A stretch of 64,000 bases of DNA from Anas platyrhynchos (lineage: Eukaryota > Chordata > Aves > Anseriformes > Anatidae), in NCBI RefSeq assembly GCF_047663525.1, contig NC_092587.1, forward strand, positions 199,648,501-199,712,500, given 5' to 3'. The notes under the pieces were generated by a model. The model did no database searches. It had not been told where the DNA came from and saw only the letters and a program-made list of their open reading frames with translations. The translations under genes were made by a program, and so were the position numbers. Position 1 is the stretch's first letter. Each line of letters begins with the position of its first letter. Positions 1-10,078 of the stretch are shown here, piece by piece.

Positions 1-949
1 GTGTCAGAACACCTGTGGAGTTCACCCAGACTCTGTGCCCAAAGAAAGCTGCTCGCTGACTCACGGACAAGAGCCCAGGGGCTGCATCCTCCAGCTCCCT
101 CTCAGCCTCACCTGGGAAAAGGCTCTTTACTCTGCCTTCCCCCAGTCCCAGGAGCTGGGAGCACAGCCTCCTTCCGTTGTGGATGCGTGACTGTCAGCTG
201 CAGGGGAGCTTTAGGATTGTGGATCTGCAGAGGGAAGCCTGGAGGCAGGGCCTCTGCATGGTCATTGCCTCCCCGAGGCAGCTAGGTCAGGGACAAAGCC
301 CAGAGCTGAGCAACCCGCATGCTGGATCCCTCGGGCAGCCTGCTGCAGCTCAGCTTTTCCCAGCCTTTGTGGGAGCTGGCCAACACTTCCTTGGCACTTG
401 ATTTGCACATGGAGCTGGTACAGCCTTCTCGGGGGAGTGAGGGATGAGGACATGCTGCTGATTCATGTCCACTGGTACCATCTGCAGAGACTTTTTCAGT
501 TCCACAAGTGCCATGGAGGATGCACTCTCTGTCTGCAGCCTCTGCATTTCCATCTGCGTCTTCTGCTACAGGAAAGCAGAAACAAGGAACGTTTTCAGGT
601 GGAGGTGCTAATGTGGGAGCTGTCCCATGGCAGTGGGGCAGTCGTCCCCTCAGGGTTTCCCCAGGCTCAGGGCAGTTTCCCTGCAGCCTGCTTTCTCTCA
701 GAAAGGCAGCATGAAAGGCCTCAGCCCACAGCCTCTGAAGCTAAGGGCAAGAACACTTCCAGGGCAGCGGGCTTTGCAGGAGCCCTCATCCTTCACGAAG
801 GAAAACAAGGCTCAGAAAGGGCAGGTTTTTCTCTTGGAGAGAAGATTCCTGGTAGAGCTCAAAGGGGAAGAGTGCGCACATGGTCCCCTGAGAGAAGAGA
901 AAGGTTCCTTCTGGAGTGCTTGAAAGCACTTGGCATAAACAGATACTCT
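1..949. other. Unassigned sequence left of the first CR1
   Basis: No recognisable protein domain, splice structure or repeat family is visible on either strand. Several open frames of 60-190 codons exist, but they overlap each other on both strands, are rich in Ser/Gln/Gly/Leu, and have no motif or neighbour supporting coding use. The stretch could be the gag end of the ERVL element whose protease lies at 1.9-2.3 kb, but nothing in it demonstrates that. Confidence 0.4.
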
Positions 950-1885
950 CACAGAACCACAGAATCACAGAATTTCTAGGTTGAAAGAGACCTCAAGATC
1001 ATTGAGTCCAACCTCTGACCTAACCCTAAAAGTCCTCCACTAAACCATATCCCTAAGCTCTACATCTAAATGTCTTTTAAAGACCTCCAGGGATGGGGAC
1101 TCAACCACTTCCCTGGGCAGCCTGTTCCAATGCCTAACAACCCTTTCAGTAAAGAAGTTCTTCCTAAGATCCAATCTAAAACTCCCCTGGCGCAACTTAA
1201 GCCCATTCCCCCTTGTCCTGTCACCAGGCACGTGGGAGAACAGACCAACCCCTACCTCACTACAGCCTCCTTTGAGGTACCTGTAGAGAGCGATAAGGTT
1301 GCCCCTGAGCCTCCTCTTCTCCAGGCTGAACAAGCCCAGCTCCCTTAGCCGCTCCTCATAGGACTTGTTCTCCAGGCCCCTCACCAGCTTCGTCACCCTT
1401 CTCTGGACTTGCTCAAGCACTTCCATGTCCTTCTTGTAGTGAGGGACCCAAAACTGAACACAGTACTCGAGGTGCGGCCTCACCAGAGCCGAGTACAGGG
1501 GAACAATCACTTCCCTAGCCCTGCTGGTCACACTGCTTCTTATACAAGCCAGGATGCCGTTGGCCTTCTTGGCCACCTGAGCACACTGCTGGCTCATATT
1601 CAGCCGACTATCCACCATCACTCCCAGGTCCTTCTCTGCCTGGCAGCTCTCCAACCACTCGTCTCCCAGCCTGTAGCTCTGCTTGGGGTTATTGCGCCCC
1701 AGGTGCAGGACCCAGCACTTGGCCTTGTTGAGCTTCATGCAGTTGACCTCAGCCCATCGGTGCAGCCTATCCAGATCCTCCTGCAGAGACTTCCTACCCT
1801 CGAGCAGATTGACACACACACCTAACTTGGTATCATCTGCAAACTTATTGAGGGTGTACTCGATACCCTCATCCAGCTGTATGAA
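950..1885 (-). mobile_element. CR1 LINE, 5'-truncated, 3' end of ORF2 plus 3'UTR
   Basis: The 3' end lies on the left, where copies of the CR1 terminal octamer (ATTCTGTG type, seen reversed as CACAGAAT) begin near 950. The reverse strand encodes the C-terminal part of a CR1 reverse transcriptase over 1040-1819, with the CR1 signatures [21 protein letters not shown] and [30 protein letters not shown]-stop (longer string seen in parts). Truncation at about 1885 removes the endonuclease and catalytic RT core. It abuts ERVL protease sequence, so it probably inserted into that ERVL. It is a different, slightly diverged copy from the CR1 at 2.4 kb. Confidence 0.93.
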
Positions 1886-2440
1886 GTACTAGGGGGGACC
1901 TGCCTCCAGCCAGGGGGAGGAAAGGGACAATGGAGTTTATTGGACTGTGTGGATTCGATGGCCTGGCACATCAGATGCACAGAAGTATGAAGCTTTAGTA
2001 GACACCGGTGCACAGTGTACTGTAATGCCATCAGACCCTGAAGGGCTAGAACACATCTGTATTTATGGGTTGATGGGGGTATCCCAGCAGTTAACTGTAT
2101 TGGAGGCTGAAGTGAGTCTGACTGGGAATGAGTGGCAAAAGCACCATGTTGTGACTTGCCCGGATGCTCCATGCATCCTTGGCATAGACTATCTCAGGAG
2201 AGGATTTTTCAGGGACCCAAAAGGGTTCTGCTGGGCTTTTGGCATAGCTGCCTTAGAGACAGCGGACATTAAACAATTGTCTACCTTGCCCGGTCTCTTG
2301 GAGGACCCTTCTGTTGTGGGCTGCTGAAGGGCAAAGAACAACAAGTGCCAATTGCTACCACAACTGGGCACTGGCGGCAATAACGCACCAACTGAGACTA
2401 CCTGATCATCACCATCCATAAGCTAATTCATCAACTGGAG
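1886..2440 (+). pseudogene. ERVL-type protease fragment (left part of a split ERVL)
   Basis: The open frame at 1947-2327 carries a retroviral aspartic protease: the active site ALVDTGAQCTVMP about 16 residues in, and the closing motif ILGIDYLRRG about 70 residues later, the usual spacing. It is cut on the left by a reverse-strand CR1 and on the right by a forward-strand CR1. The rest of what looks like the same element (RT, RNase H, integrase) resumes at about 10574 on the same strand. Assignment to ERVL rests on the matching downstream pol and the ERVL-type LTR fragment near 13.2 kb. The protease itself is short and not diagnostic. Confidence 0.75.
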
Positions 2441-2460
2441 AGCCAAAACTGATATCACCA

Positions 2461-2688
2461 ATGCATATCCCTACGTTGACAGGGAGGGGTACGGAGAGGA
2501 CAAGGAAAGCCCACCTGTTAAATGCGTGGCTCCGGGGCTGGTGCCTACGCAGAAATCTTGGGTTTTTCGACCATGGGGCAGTTTACTCAGCACCTGGTCT
2601 GATGGCCGTAGACGGGTCCCTATCCTTTAGGGGAAAAAGGATCCTTGGCCAGGAGCTGGCGGGGCTCATTGAGAGGGCTTTAAACTAG
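2461..2688 (+). pseudogene. CR1 ORF1 C-terminal remnant
   Basis: This 5'-truncated end of CR1 ORF1 ends with [16 protein letters not shown]. The run NAWLRGWCLRRNLGFFDHG and the later DGSLSFRG correspond to the last catalytic block of the SGNH/GDSL-like esterase domain known in CR1 ORF1 proteins. The same residues occur in the fuller ORF1 copy at 55594-56220. The catalytic Ser block is missing, so no enzyme can be made. The ATG at 2461 is probably fortuitous. Confidence 0.85.
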
Positions 2689-2729
2689 ATAAGAAGGGGG
2701 ATGGGGCTGAAGCAAGGATTGTTGGGGCT

Positions 2730-5570
2730 GTGCCAGGGGGAGCAATGGCAAGGCCGGAGGATAAGGTAAAGGCCCAGCTGAAGTGCATCTACACCAATGC
2801 ACGCAGCATGGGTAACAAACAGGAGGAGCTGGAAGCCATCGTGCAGCGGGCAGGCTACGACTTGGTTGCCATCACGGAAACGTGGTGGGACCAGTCTCAT
2901 GACTGGAGTGCTGCGATGCCTGGCTATAGGCTCTTCAGAAGGGACAGGCAGCACAGAAGGGGTGGCGGTGTGGCTCTCTATATTGGAGAGTCTTTCGATG
3001 TTGTAGAACTCGGGGCTAGGAATGGCAAGATCGAGTCCCTTTGGGTTAGGATCGGCAGGGACAACAAGGCTAGTGTCCTGGTCAGGGTCTGCTATAGACC
3101 GCCGAACCAGGATGAGGAGACGGATGAGGAGTTCTACAGGCAGCTGACAGAAGTTGCGAAATCTTCAGCACTTGTACTCGTGGGGGACTTCAACTTCCCT
3201 GACATATCCTGGAAGCACAACACAGCCCAGAGAAAGCAGTCTAGGAGGTTTCTGGAGAAAGTGGAAGATAGCTTCCTGACGCAGCTGATTAGTGAACCTA
3301 CCAGGGGTGGTGCCCTGCTAGACCTTCTCTTCACAAACAGAGAAGGACTGGTGGAGGATGTGATTGTCGGGAGCTGTCTTGGGCAGAGTGACCACGAAAT
3401 GGTGGAGTTCACTATTCTTGGCGAGGCCAGGAAGGGAACCAGTAAAACCACTGTATTGGACTTTCGGAGGGCTGACTTTGGGCTGCTCAGGACACTAGTT
3501 GGTGGAATCCCTTGGGAGGCGGTTCTGAAGGGCAGAGGGGTCCAGGAAGGCTGGGCGCTCTTCAAGAGGCAAATCCTAATGGCGCAGGAGCCGTCTGTTC
3601 CCATGCACCCAAAGATGAGCCAGCGGGGAAGAAGACCAGCCTGGCTCAACAGAGAACTGTGGCTTGAGCTTAGGAGAAAAAAGAGGGTTTATAATCTTTG
3701 GAAAAGTGGGCAGGCCACTAGGGAGGACTATAAGGATGTAGCGAGGCTGTGCAGGGACAAAATTAGGAAGGCCAAAGCTCATCTGGAGCTCAATCTGGCT
3801 ACTGCCGTTAAAGATAACAAAAAATGCTTTTATAAATACATCAACACAAAAAGGAGGACTAGGGAGAATCTCCATCCTTTACTGGATGCGGGGGGAAACT
3901 TAGTTACAAGAGATGAGGAAAAGGCGGAGGTGCTCAATGCCTTCTCTGCCTCAGTCTTTAGCGGCAATACCAGTTGTTCTCTGGATACCCAGTATCCTGA
4001 GCTGGTGGAAGGGGATGGGGAGCAGGATGTGGCCCTCACCATCCACGAAGAACTGGTTGGTGACCTGGTACGGCACTTGGATGTGCACAAGTCGATGGGG
4101 CCGGATGGGATCCACCCAAGGGTACTGAGAGAACTGGCAGAGGAGCTGGCCAAGCCCCTATCCATCATTTATCTGCAGTCCTGGCTATCGGGGGAGGTCC
4201 CAACTGACTGGCGGCTAGCAAACGTGACGCCCATCTACAAGAAGGGCCGGAGGGCTGACCCAGGGAACTACAGGCCGGTCAGTTTGACCTCAGTACCAGG
4301 GAAGCTCATGGAGCAGATCCTCTTGGGAGTCATCATGCGGCACTTGAAGGGCAAGCAGGCGATCAGGCCCAGTCAGCATGGGTTTATGGAAGGCAGGTCC
4401 TGCTTGACGAACCTGATCTCCTTCTACGACAAAGTGACGCGCTGGGTAGACGAGGGAAAGGCTGTGGATGTGGTCTACCTTGACTTCAGCAAGGCTTTTG
4501 ATACCGTCTCCCACAGCATTCTCCTCAAGAAACTGGCTGCTCTTGGCTTGGACTGGTGCACGCTTTGTTGGGTTAGAAACTGGCTGGATAGCCGGGCCCA
4601 AAGAGTTATGGTAAATGGAGCCAAGTCCAGTTGGAGGCCAGTCACTAGTGGCATCCCCCAGGGCTCGGTGCTGGGGCCGGTCCTCTTTAACATCTTCATC
4701 AATGATCTGGACAAGGGCATTGAGTGCACCCTCAGTAAGTTTGCAGATGACACCAAGTTAGGTGCGTGGGTCGATCTGCTCGAGGGTAGGAAGTCTCTGC
4801 AGGAGGATCTGGATAGGCTGCACCGATGGGCTGAGGTCAATTGCATGAAGTTCAACAAGGCCAAGTGCCGGGTCCTGCACCTGGGGCACAATAACCCCAA
4901 GCAGAGTTACAGGCTGGGAGACGAGTGGTTGGAGAGCTGCCAGGCAGAGAAGGACCTGGGAGTGATGGTGGACAGTCGGCTGAATATGAGCCAGCAGTGT
5001 GCTCAGGTGGCCAAGAAGGCCAACGGCATCCTGGCTTGTATCAGAAACACTGTGACCAGCAGGGCTAGGGAAGTGATCGTCCCCCTGTACTCGGCTCTGG
5101 TGAGGCCGCACCTCGAGTACTGTGTTCAGTTTTGGGCCCCTCGCTACAAGGACATGGAGGTGCTTGAGCGGGTCCAAAGAAGGGCGACAAAGCTGGTGAG
5201 GGGCCTGGAGAACAAGTCCTATGAGGAGCGGCTGAAGGAGCTGGGCTTGTTCAGCCTGGAGAAGAGGAGGCTCAGGGGCGACCTTATCACTCTCTACAGA
5301 TACCTTAAAGGAGGCTGTAGTGAGGTGGGGGTTGGTCTGTTCTCCCATGTGCCTGGTGACAGGACGAGGGGGAATGGGCTAAAGTTGCACCAGGGGAGTT
5401 TTAGGTTAGATGTTAGGAAGAATTTCTTTACTGAAAGGGTTGTTAGGCACTGGAACGGGCTGCCCAGGGAGGTGGTGGAGTCACCATCCCTGGAAGTCTT
5501 CGAAAGACGTTTAGATGTAGAGCTTAGGTGTTGTCGACGGAAGGAAGACACAAGCACTCAATATGAGTGA
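2730..5570 (+). CDS. CR1 ORF2: endonuclease plus reverse transcriptase, open, last codons replaced by LTR
   Basis: This is one uninterrupted frame of 946 codons. The APE-type endonuclease occupies roughly residues 15-235, with [10 protein letters not shown] (21-30), ITETWWD (48-54), GDFNFPD (152-158) and SDHEM (220-224). The reverse transcriptase follows, with a QHGF block, [20 protein letters not shown] and the catalytic FADD near residue 670. The C-terminal part has the CR1 LEYCVQFW and [13 protein letters not shown] runs. An internal Met at 2745 is an equally likely start. From 5529 the frame runs into the inverted LTR and gains about 14 foreign residues, replacing the original Asp-Met-Val-stop. 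The enzyme looks potentially functional by eye, but the element lacks a 5' end and is split by the provirus. Confidence 0.9.
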   Translation: MPGGAMARPEDKVKAQLKCIYTNARSMGNKQEELEAIVQRAGYDLVAITETWWDQSHDWSAAMPGYRLFRRDRQHRRGGGVALYIGESFDVVELGARNGKIESLWVRIGRDNKASVLVRVCYRPPNQDEETDEEFYRQLTEVAKSSALVLVGDFNFPDISWKHNTAQRKQSRRFLEKVEDSFLTQLISEPTRGGALLDLLFTNREGLVEDVIVGSCLGQSDHEMVEFTILGEARKGTSKTTVLDFRRADFGLLRTLVGGIPWEAVLKGRGVQEGWALFKRQILMAQEPSVPMHPKMSQRGRRPAWLNRELWLELRRKKRVYNLWKSGQATREDYKDVARLCRDKIRKAKAHLELNLATAVKDNKKCFYKYINTKRRTRENLHPLLDAGGNLVTRDEEKAEVLNAFSASVFSGNTSCSLDTQYPELVEGDGEQDVALTIHEELVGDLVRHLDVHKSMGPDGIHPRVLRELAEELAKPLSIIYLQSWLSGEVPTDWRLANVTPIYKKGRRADPGNYRPVSLTSVPGKLMEQILLGVIMRHLKGKQAIRPSQHGFMEGRSCLTNLISFYDKVTRWVDEGKAVDVVYLDFSKAFDTVSHSILLKKLAALGLDWCTLCWVRNWLDSRAQRVMVNGAKSSWRPVTSGIPQGSVLGPVLFNIFINDLDKGIECTLSKFADDTKLGAWVDLLEGRKSLQEDLDRLHRWAEVNCMKFNKAKCRVLHLGHNNPKQSYRLGDEWLESCQAEKDLGVMVDSRLNMSQQCAQVAKKANGILACIRNTVTSRAREVIVPLYSALVRPHLEYCVQFWAPRYKDMEVLERVQRRATKLVRGLENKSYEERLKELGLFSLEKRRLRGDLITLYRYLKGGCSEVGVGLFSHVPGDRTRGNGLKLHQGSFRLDVRKNFFTERVVRHWNGLPREVVESPSLEVFERRLDVELRCCRRKEDTSTQYE
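5523..5528. repeat. Target-site duplication of the provirus, left copy (CTTAGG)
   Basis: CTTAGG directly precedes the TG of the left LTR and is repeated directly after the right LTR at 10471-10476. Six base pairs is the duplication length usual for alpha- and betaretroviral integrases. Both copies lie within the CR1 ORF2 terminal codons. Confidence 0.95.
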
Positions 5571-5920
5571 TCAGTATGCTTCAACTTTACTAGATAGCTC
5601 AGTCGATATATATTCGGTACAAGATAATTAGCTCATACATGTTACAAAAGCTAAGCTCATGATTGATTATTGCTATATCCTGTTAGTGCAGACAGCTATA
5701 ACCACAAGTTCTCTTTTTAGAGCTAACTATAGCCCCAAGGACACTGTATTCCTTGCTCCAAGGACACTGTTCTTCTATCCCTTTTACAGCTGTCAGCTGC
5801 AAGCCTTATGTTTTATGGTTAGCCTAATCTTATACTAGCGGTGTGCGGTATTTGGCAAGATCGCCCTCATCTAATTGCTCAATGTTTATGTGACCTCTAC
5901 CCTCAAGCCATTCCTCTACA
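5529..5920 (-). repeat. 3' LTR of the young provirus
   Basis: The LTR is bounded by TG...CA and in viral sense runs from 5920 (U3) to 5529 (end of U5). A TATA-like box (AATATATATC) reverses from about 5603-5612. Two copies of CAGTGTCCTTGG (reversed at 5735-5746 and 5758-5769, 23 bp apart) form a small U3 direct repeat of enhancer type. An AGTAAA polyadenylation-type signal lies in the R region. The first 90 bp of U3 also encode the env C-terminus. The 14-bp purine tract just outside (5921-5934, reversed AAAAACGGGGGAAT) is the polypurine tract. Confidence 0.95.
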
Positions 5921-7248
5921 ATTCCCCCGTTTTTATTTTGGATCAGAAAAACCTTCTCCGATAGCTGTTCAAGCTTTCTGGTTAAGCAACTAAAGATTAT
6001 TTTCGCGGCAATTATGATTAGTATGATTATTAGCAAGATGCGTAAACCTTCTCTGATCAGTCCCATAAACCAACCTCCGATATTGCCGAATAACCTCCTA
6101 AATATATCTTCAAACCAGTCATTCTCTATCGTAACCTTCTGAGTGTGAACCTTTAGCCACTTTAGCTGGTCATGGATTGATCGGCCATGATCCGAAAGAT
6201 TAAAGCAACACATTCCCTCAAAGTCTTCACATCCATGTCCTTGTGCTAATAGCAAAAAATCAATAGCAGCTCTATTTTGCAGTACGGCATGCCGCAAGCT
6301 GTCCATGTCTTGTGACAATTCAGTAATTATTTCTGTTGTAACATTTGATTGCTTAACAGCCCAGCAAGCAAGCTTTCCTAAATTAGTCATAGCGTGAGCA
6401 ACTGCTACTCCTGGCGCTAAAGCCGCAGCGAAAATCCTTTTTGCGGGGCCCCACAACTGCACATCATCTTTACAGTCAGACCCTAATGTCGTTAGACTAC
6501 GCTTGGATCGTTTATAAATCTGCATTGCTCGAGTTAAATTTAACCATTGTTGATCGTGTAGATTAGGAGCGAAAAGTGTTAGTCGGCCTATGTAACAGGG
6601 ACCCCCCATTGGGTTAGCTGGTACTCCCTGCCATGCCCTGTCCCCGCAAATTAAGAATATTCCCGGGGGTAATGCCTTAGATCCCCGAAGACCAACCCGA
6701 GCGGTTACCCTGGCCCCAAACACAGTGACATTGTCGCTGCTGTCATTATACCCACAGTATGGTCCCTCTGGATCAAACCCATATGTCTTGCTTGTAATAT
6801 TGGTCCACTGTCCTCGCTGGCCTCCAGTCCTTAGTATAAAACATGTTCGAGTCCAGTTTTGGCTGCTATTACCAACGGCCACCGAACCCAAAAGGTCTAA
6901 TTCTTGCGGGTCCCAGGGCAACGTTTTATGTAATCTTTTTAGTAGTGTCACCACATTGTTTGCTGTCGAATCATTCTTACAAATCAGATTCTCAATTGTT
7001 CCATCTCCGGTAAACTTAGTGCCATTACAATAATAGTAAAAGGAACCCGCGCTTACATTAACATATTCTTTGAACAATGATTGTAACTCCGTAGGATCTC
7101 CAATGGGGACCCCAAAAAGACAGGTTCGGAAGGGGTCTCTGGCAGTAGCCAGGGACAGACAAAATGCCGATTGACCTGTTTGATTAGCCCAAGTGACCCA
7201 CATATTGTCATGTGGACTGATCTTTGTTATGGTGTGTACGTAAGTCAT
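5830..7248 (-). CDS. Endogenous retroviral envelope, N-terminally truncated, alpharetrovirus-like TM
   Basis: The frame is open for 472 codons. The surface subunit part (1-250) has many N-glycosylation sites and ends in a furin-type RSKR (247-250). The transmembrane subunit has an internal, cysteine-bracketed hydrophobic fusion segment (Cys259 to Cys295) as in alpharetroviral envelopes, an LQNRAAIDFLL immunosuppressive-type segment (323-333), a CX6CC motif (340-348), a membrane anchor (about 402-421) and a cytoplasmic tail encoded inside the LTR. The signal peptide and SU N-terminus were lost with pol. The Met at 7248 comes from RT sequence read in another frame at the deletion junction, so secretion of the product is doubtful. 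Confidence 0.92.
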   Translation of the reverse strand: MTYVHTITKISPHDNMWVTWANQTGQSAFCLSLATARDPFRTCLFGVPIGDPTELQSLFKEYVNVSAGSFYYYCNGTKFTGDGTIENLICKNDSTANNVVTLLKRLHKTLPWDPQELDLLGSVAVGNSSQNWTRTCFILRTGGQRGQWTNITSKTYGFDPEGPYCGYNDSSDNVTVFGARVTARVGLRGSKALPPGIFLICGDRAWQGVPANPMGGPCYIGRLTLFAPNLHDQQWLNLTRAMQIYKRSKRSLTTLGSDCKDDVQLWGPAKRIFAAALAPGVAVAHAMTNLGKLACWAVKQSNVTTEIITELSQDMDSLRHAVLQNRAAIDFLLLAQGHGCEDFEGMCCFNLSDHGRSIHDQLKWLKVHTQKVTIENDWFEDIFRRLFGNIGGWFMGLIREGLRILLIIILIIIAAKIIFSCLTRKLEQLSEKVFLIQNKNGGIVEEWLEGRGHINIEQLDEGDLAKYRTPLV

Positions 7249-7480
7249 GTAACAGTCTGTACTTTCCGGATTTCTTCTTTATTACAAAATCGGAGTATTC
7301 CAGGGGCTGGTAGATAATTGTAAGTGTCCTTGCAGGTACTGCTCCTTTATCAGTTCATGTGCCTGTATCAGACTTTCCCTTTTTAAAGGCCACTGCTCCA
7401 CCCAAACAGGCTTCTCAGTTTTCCACCTGATAGGGATCGGGAAAGTCCAAGCAATGGCCGCATCTATAAAGGGCAGGCAT
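7249..7480 (-). pseudogene. pol stub: first residues of reverse transcriptase only
   Basis: Read on the - strand in more than one frame, this short stretch shows the start of a retroviral RT: a W-V-E-Q-W-P-L run, [20 protein letters not shown], then KKKSGKYRLLHDLR, where it stops and env begins. A frameshift lies between the STSPWNTP and KSGKYR blocks, with TAATAA in one frame. Everything from the RT palm through RNase H and integrase is absent. This shows the element is a deletion derivative and not a family that never had pol. Confidence 0.85.
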
Positions 7481-8330
7481 TCATGTGATCAGTGGTTAAC
7501 ACCACTCCCATTTGTGCTAGGATGTCGCGACCTACCAGGGCATGCACTCCATCCGGGAGCGGTAATATAGAGACTGTACATTCCACTGTTTTGTCCCCCA
7601 ATGTCCATTGTAGGGGTGGGGATCGACGAGCAAAAGTCATTCCGCCGACCCCGCTGATGGTTGTACTTGTCTCGACTGTTGGCCAGTGCTGAGGCCAGTT
7701 CTCTGTGCTGATGATTGATATATCAGCCGCAGTATCCAATAGGGCATTGACTCTTATAGTTTCCCCATTGTATTTAAGGGTGACAGGCCTTCGTGGTCTT
7801 TGCTGTAGTCCCACCGTTAGCATGGCCATTCCACCTGTGGATCCAAATGCTCCTTTGTTGCGCGGCGCTTCTCTTGCAGGTGGAATGCTGGCCGCTAGAT
7901 GGGGTAGTGGTATTAGCTGTGCTATGCGCGTCTCCTTTGGAATAAATACCGGCGGAAACATAGCCGAAACAATTATTTGTATATCCCCGGTATAATCTTT
8001 ATCGATTAGTCCTGTTAGCACTTGTATTCCATTTAAAGTGGCAGATGATCTTCCGATAAGCAAGGCACCCACGGGCTCGCCGTTAATTTTCACGGGTCCT
8101 ATCACACCGGAGTTAACTCTTGTTGGTTTAGAGTCCCATAATGTAACATTTACTGCCGTTGCCAAGTCCAGTCCCAGGCTCCCGCTTGTGGCTGGCTGGA
8201 GACAAAAGGGTTCGTTGCTCCGATTGGTGCTGCTGTTGTCGCTGCCGTGGTGGGGAAAGCCGCTTTTTGTGTCGTTGCGGGGCGACTCTTCCCGCTGGCT
8301 TTCCCGTTTCCCTGTCCTCCTTTGCGGCAT
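7464..8330 (-). CDS. dUTPase-protease (pro) ORF of the young provirus
   Basis: The 288-codon frame overlaps the end of gag by about 180 bp in another frame, as expected for expression by -1 ribosomal frameshifting. Residues about 45-150 form a trimeric-type dUTPase, with SLGLDLATA, the GLIDKDYTG block at 107-115 and [11 protein letters not shown] near 134-144. The aspartic protease follows, with [11 protein letters not shown] (active Asp199; DTA in place of the commoner DTG) and [11 protein letters not shown] (265-275). A dUTPase upstream of protease is a betaretroviral trait. The frame is open throughout, consistent with recent insertion. Confidence 0.92.
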   Translation of the reverse strand: MPQRRTGKRESQREESPRNDTKSGFPHHGSDNSSTNRSNEPFCLQPATSGSLGLDLATAVNVTLWDSKPTRVNSGVIGPVKINGEPVGALLIGRSSATLNGIQVLTGLIDKDYTGDIQIIVSAMFPPVFIPKETRIAQLIPLPHLAASIPPAREAPRNKGAFGSTGGMAMLTVGLQQRPRRPVTLKYNGETIRVNALLDTAADISIISTENWPQHWPTVETSTTISGVGGMTFARRSPPLQWTLGDKTVECTVSILPLPDGVHALVGRDILAQMGVVLTTDHMNACPL

Positions 8331-9859
8331 GCGGATTCATTATGCGTATTCGAGCGGCATGACGGACACCAAACGTTTGCCGTTTTGCACCGTCGTTTCA
8401 TGTGTCCCACAATCCCGCATCTATAGCATCGTAATGCTTGGCGTCCTGATGCATGGGGTCCCATCGGTTTTTGCAAGGGAGCAAGGGCAGCGAAAACTTG
8501 TTCCTGATTCTGTTTCAATCCCTTGGAGATACTCTCCCCTACTTGTTTAATAGCCTCAATTAACATAGCTTGTGGTCCTACCGGCACTTGTGCCATTCTC
8601 TCAAGTCCCTCTTCTATTGTCCATGTACTCGGCAGTGTAGCCAGTATATTACGCGTAGATGGGTTACAATTTTGCAATGCACATTGTTTAAGAATCGTGC
8701 CTTTGAGATAGTCTGGCACCCCTGCCGCTTGTATGGCATTCGCAACCCGATCAATAAACAGCCCAAAAGGCTCCTCCCTACCTTGTTTGATTCCCATGTA
8801 CGATGGAATTCCCCCTGGTTCTTTGATTTGATCCAAGGCCCTCCTTGCTAGCCCCATGGATTCTTTAGCTTTATCGGGGCCCAGCAAAGCCTGCGCTTCA
8901 AGACGAAAGTAGGGTCCCAGGCCCATAAGCTCTTCTAAGGTTACCCCATGTAGTGGATCCCCTGGTTGTCGTACCACAGCGACAGACTCCTGGCATACCG
9001 AGTGCCAGTGTGCATTAAACAATAGCTGCTGATGTTGTGTCAATATTAATTTCATAATGCTACGTATATCTCCTGGCAGCAGTATATTCGTTCCCCAAAT
9101 ATAGTCCAACATCTGTCGTGTAGGTTCTCCCTTTATTCCAAAATCACTCACTGTAGAGCGCAATTGGGTTAATAATTTCCAGTCTAAATTGGTCATATTA
9201 ACAGTTACATTACCCTGAGCATCAGGGGGAGAATAGACTACAGGGAACGCCTGAGTTAATTGTGCCGCTGTCTCATAATTACCCTCCTGCATGGCTTCTT
9301 CTGCTATTTTTGCCCATAGTCCCTCTCTACCTCGTCCTTGCACGTCGTCTACAAATGGATTCATGCTCGTTTTCTTTTCTAAACCCTCTGCTTCAGGAGC
9401 TTCTGGCGGAGGTGGAGGTGCACTGGGCACTGACCCACCTTGTTGGGTTATTGTAAATGTTCTCACTGAAGGTGGAAGCGGGTACTGATTAATTTCCAGT
9501 TCTTTCTGACTGTTAGTTCCCCCTAAGCGCTCTGCCGCAGCAGCAGCAACCTTCTGTTCTGCTTTATGTATTGCTAATGCATTTATCACAGCCCTCCATG
9601 GCTTCATTAATTTCTTAGCTGCCTTCTGCTCATTAATCACATCCTCAAACAACTTATCCCCGAACTTTCGCCACTCCGCTTGTTCAAACACTGTATCAGG
9701 ATTGATAAAGCAACCCTTTGCCACCCCGTATGCTAACAATCCAGGTAATTCTTTTGGACAATCTATATCTAACACTTTACGCTTTTCTAAAAAGCATTTA
9801 AGTAAATCATAAGCCGCTTGTCTCTCCATTTTACTCACGGTACCGTTGCTCCTTTGCAA
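8150..9859 (-). CDS. Gag polyprotein of the young provirus
   Basis: The ORF is 569 codons and open. An N-terminal matrix-like part is followed by a PSAPPPPP late-domain run (PSAP plus polyproline) around residue 145, then capsid with a major homology region (QGREEPFGLFIDRV, 359-372). Nucleocapsid has two CCHC zinc knuckles: CYRCGIVGHMKRRC at 478-491 and [14 protein letters not shown] at 498-511. The true start may be the second Met, at codon 11 (MERQ). Neither start shows a Met-Gly myristoylation signal. The frame overlaps the protease frame, consistent with frameshift translation. Confidence 0.93.
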   Translation of the reverse strand: MQRSNGTVSKMERQAAYDLLKCFLEKRKVLDIDCPKELPGLLAYGVAKGCFINPDTVFEQAEWRKFGDKLFEDVINEQKAAKKLMKPWRAVINALAIHKAEQKVAAAAAERLGGTNSQKELEINQYPLPPSVRTFTITQQGGSVPSAPPPPPEAPEAEGLEKKTSMNPFVDDVQGRGREGLWAKIAEEAMQEGNYETAAQLTQAFPVVYSPPDAQGNVTVNMTNLDWKLLTQLRSTVSDFGIKGEPTRQMLDYIWGTNILLPGDIRSIMKLILTQHQQLLFNAHWHSVCQESVAVVRQPGDPLHGVTLEELMGLGPYFRLEAQALLGPDKAKESMGLARRALDQIKEPGGIPSYMGIKQGREEPFGLFIDRVANAIQAAGVPDYLKGTILKQCALQNCNPSTRNILATLPSTWTIEEGLERMAQVPVGPQAMLIEAIKQVGESISKGLKQNQEQVFAALAPLQKPMGPHASGRQALRCYRCGIVGHMKRRCKTANVWCPSCRSNTHNESACRKGGQGNGKASGKSRPATTQKAAFPTTAATTAAPIGATNPFVSSQPQAGAWDWTWQRQ

Positions 9860-10056
9860 AACTTCTGGCAGACCTGTTGCGGCGTTCCGGCGGGACCCAC
9901 TATGGGTTCGTCCCGGGTGATCCTCTCTTCGTCACCTCCTGTACAGTTCTTTTATAAATCCGAGTACTCCTTAAATTCTTCAATCAGGACCGGCTTTCCC
10001 TTTGTTTTCCGTCGACTTATAATTCCGGCTTATTCGTACTGAGTCCCCGTCCGGCA
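9860..10056 (-). other. 5' leader of the young provirus
   Basis: Untranslated leader between the primer site and the gag start. It would be expected to carry packaging and splice-donor signals, but none was identified by eye. Confidence 0.7.
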
Positions 10057-10076
10057 GGGTCCCTGTTCGGGCGCCA
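10057..10076 (-). promoter_or_regulatory. Primer-binding site, tRNA-Lys type
   Basis: The reverse complement reads TGGCGCCCGAACAGGGACCC, whose first 18 bases match the 3' end of tRNA-Lys(3), the primer used by many beta- and lentiviruses. It lies two bases inside the 5' LTR boundary at 10079. Alpharetroviruses use tRNA-Trp, so the site argues against a simple alpharetroviral assignment despite the env type. Confidence 0.93.
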
Positions 10077-10078
10077 TT

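Noticed and set aside
398-979. 193-codon ORF near the left edge
   Set aside because: Its last codons run into the CR1 octamer tail, and it overlaps several other frames of similar quality. No domain is visible.
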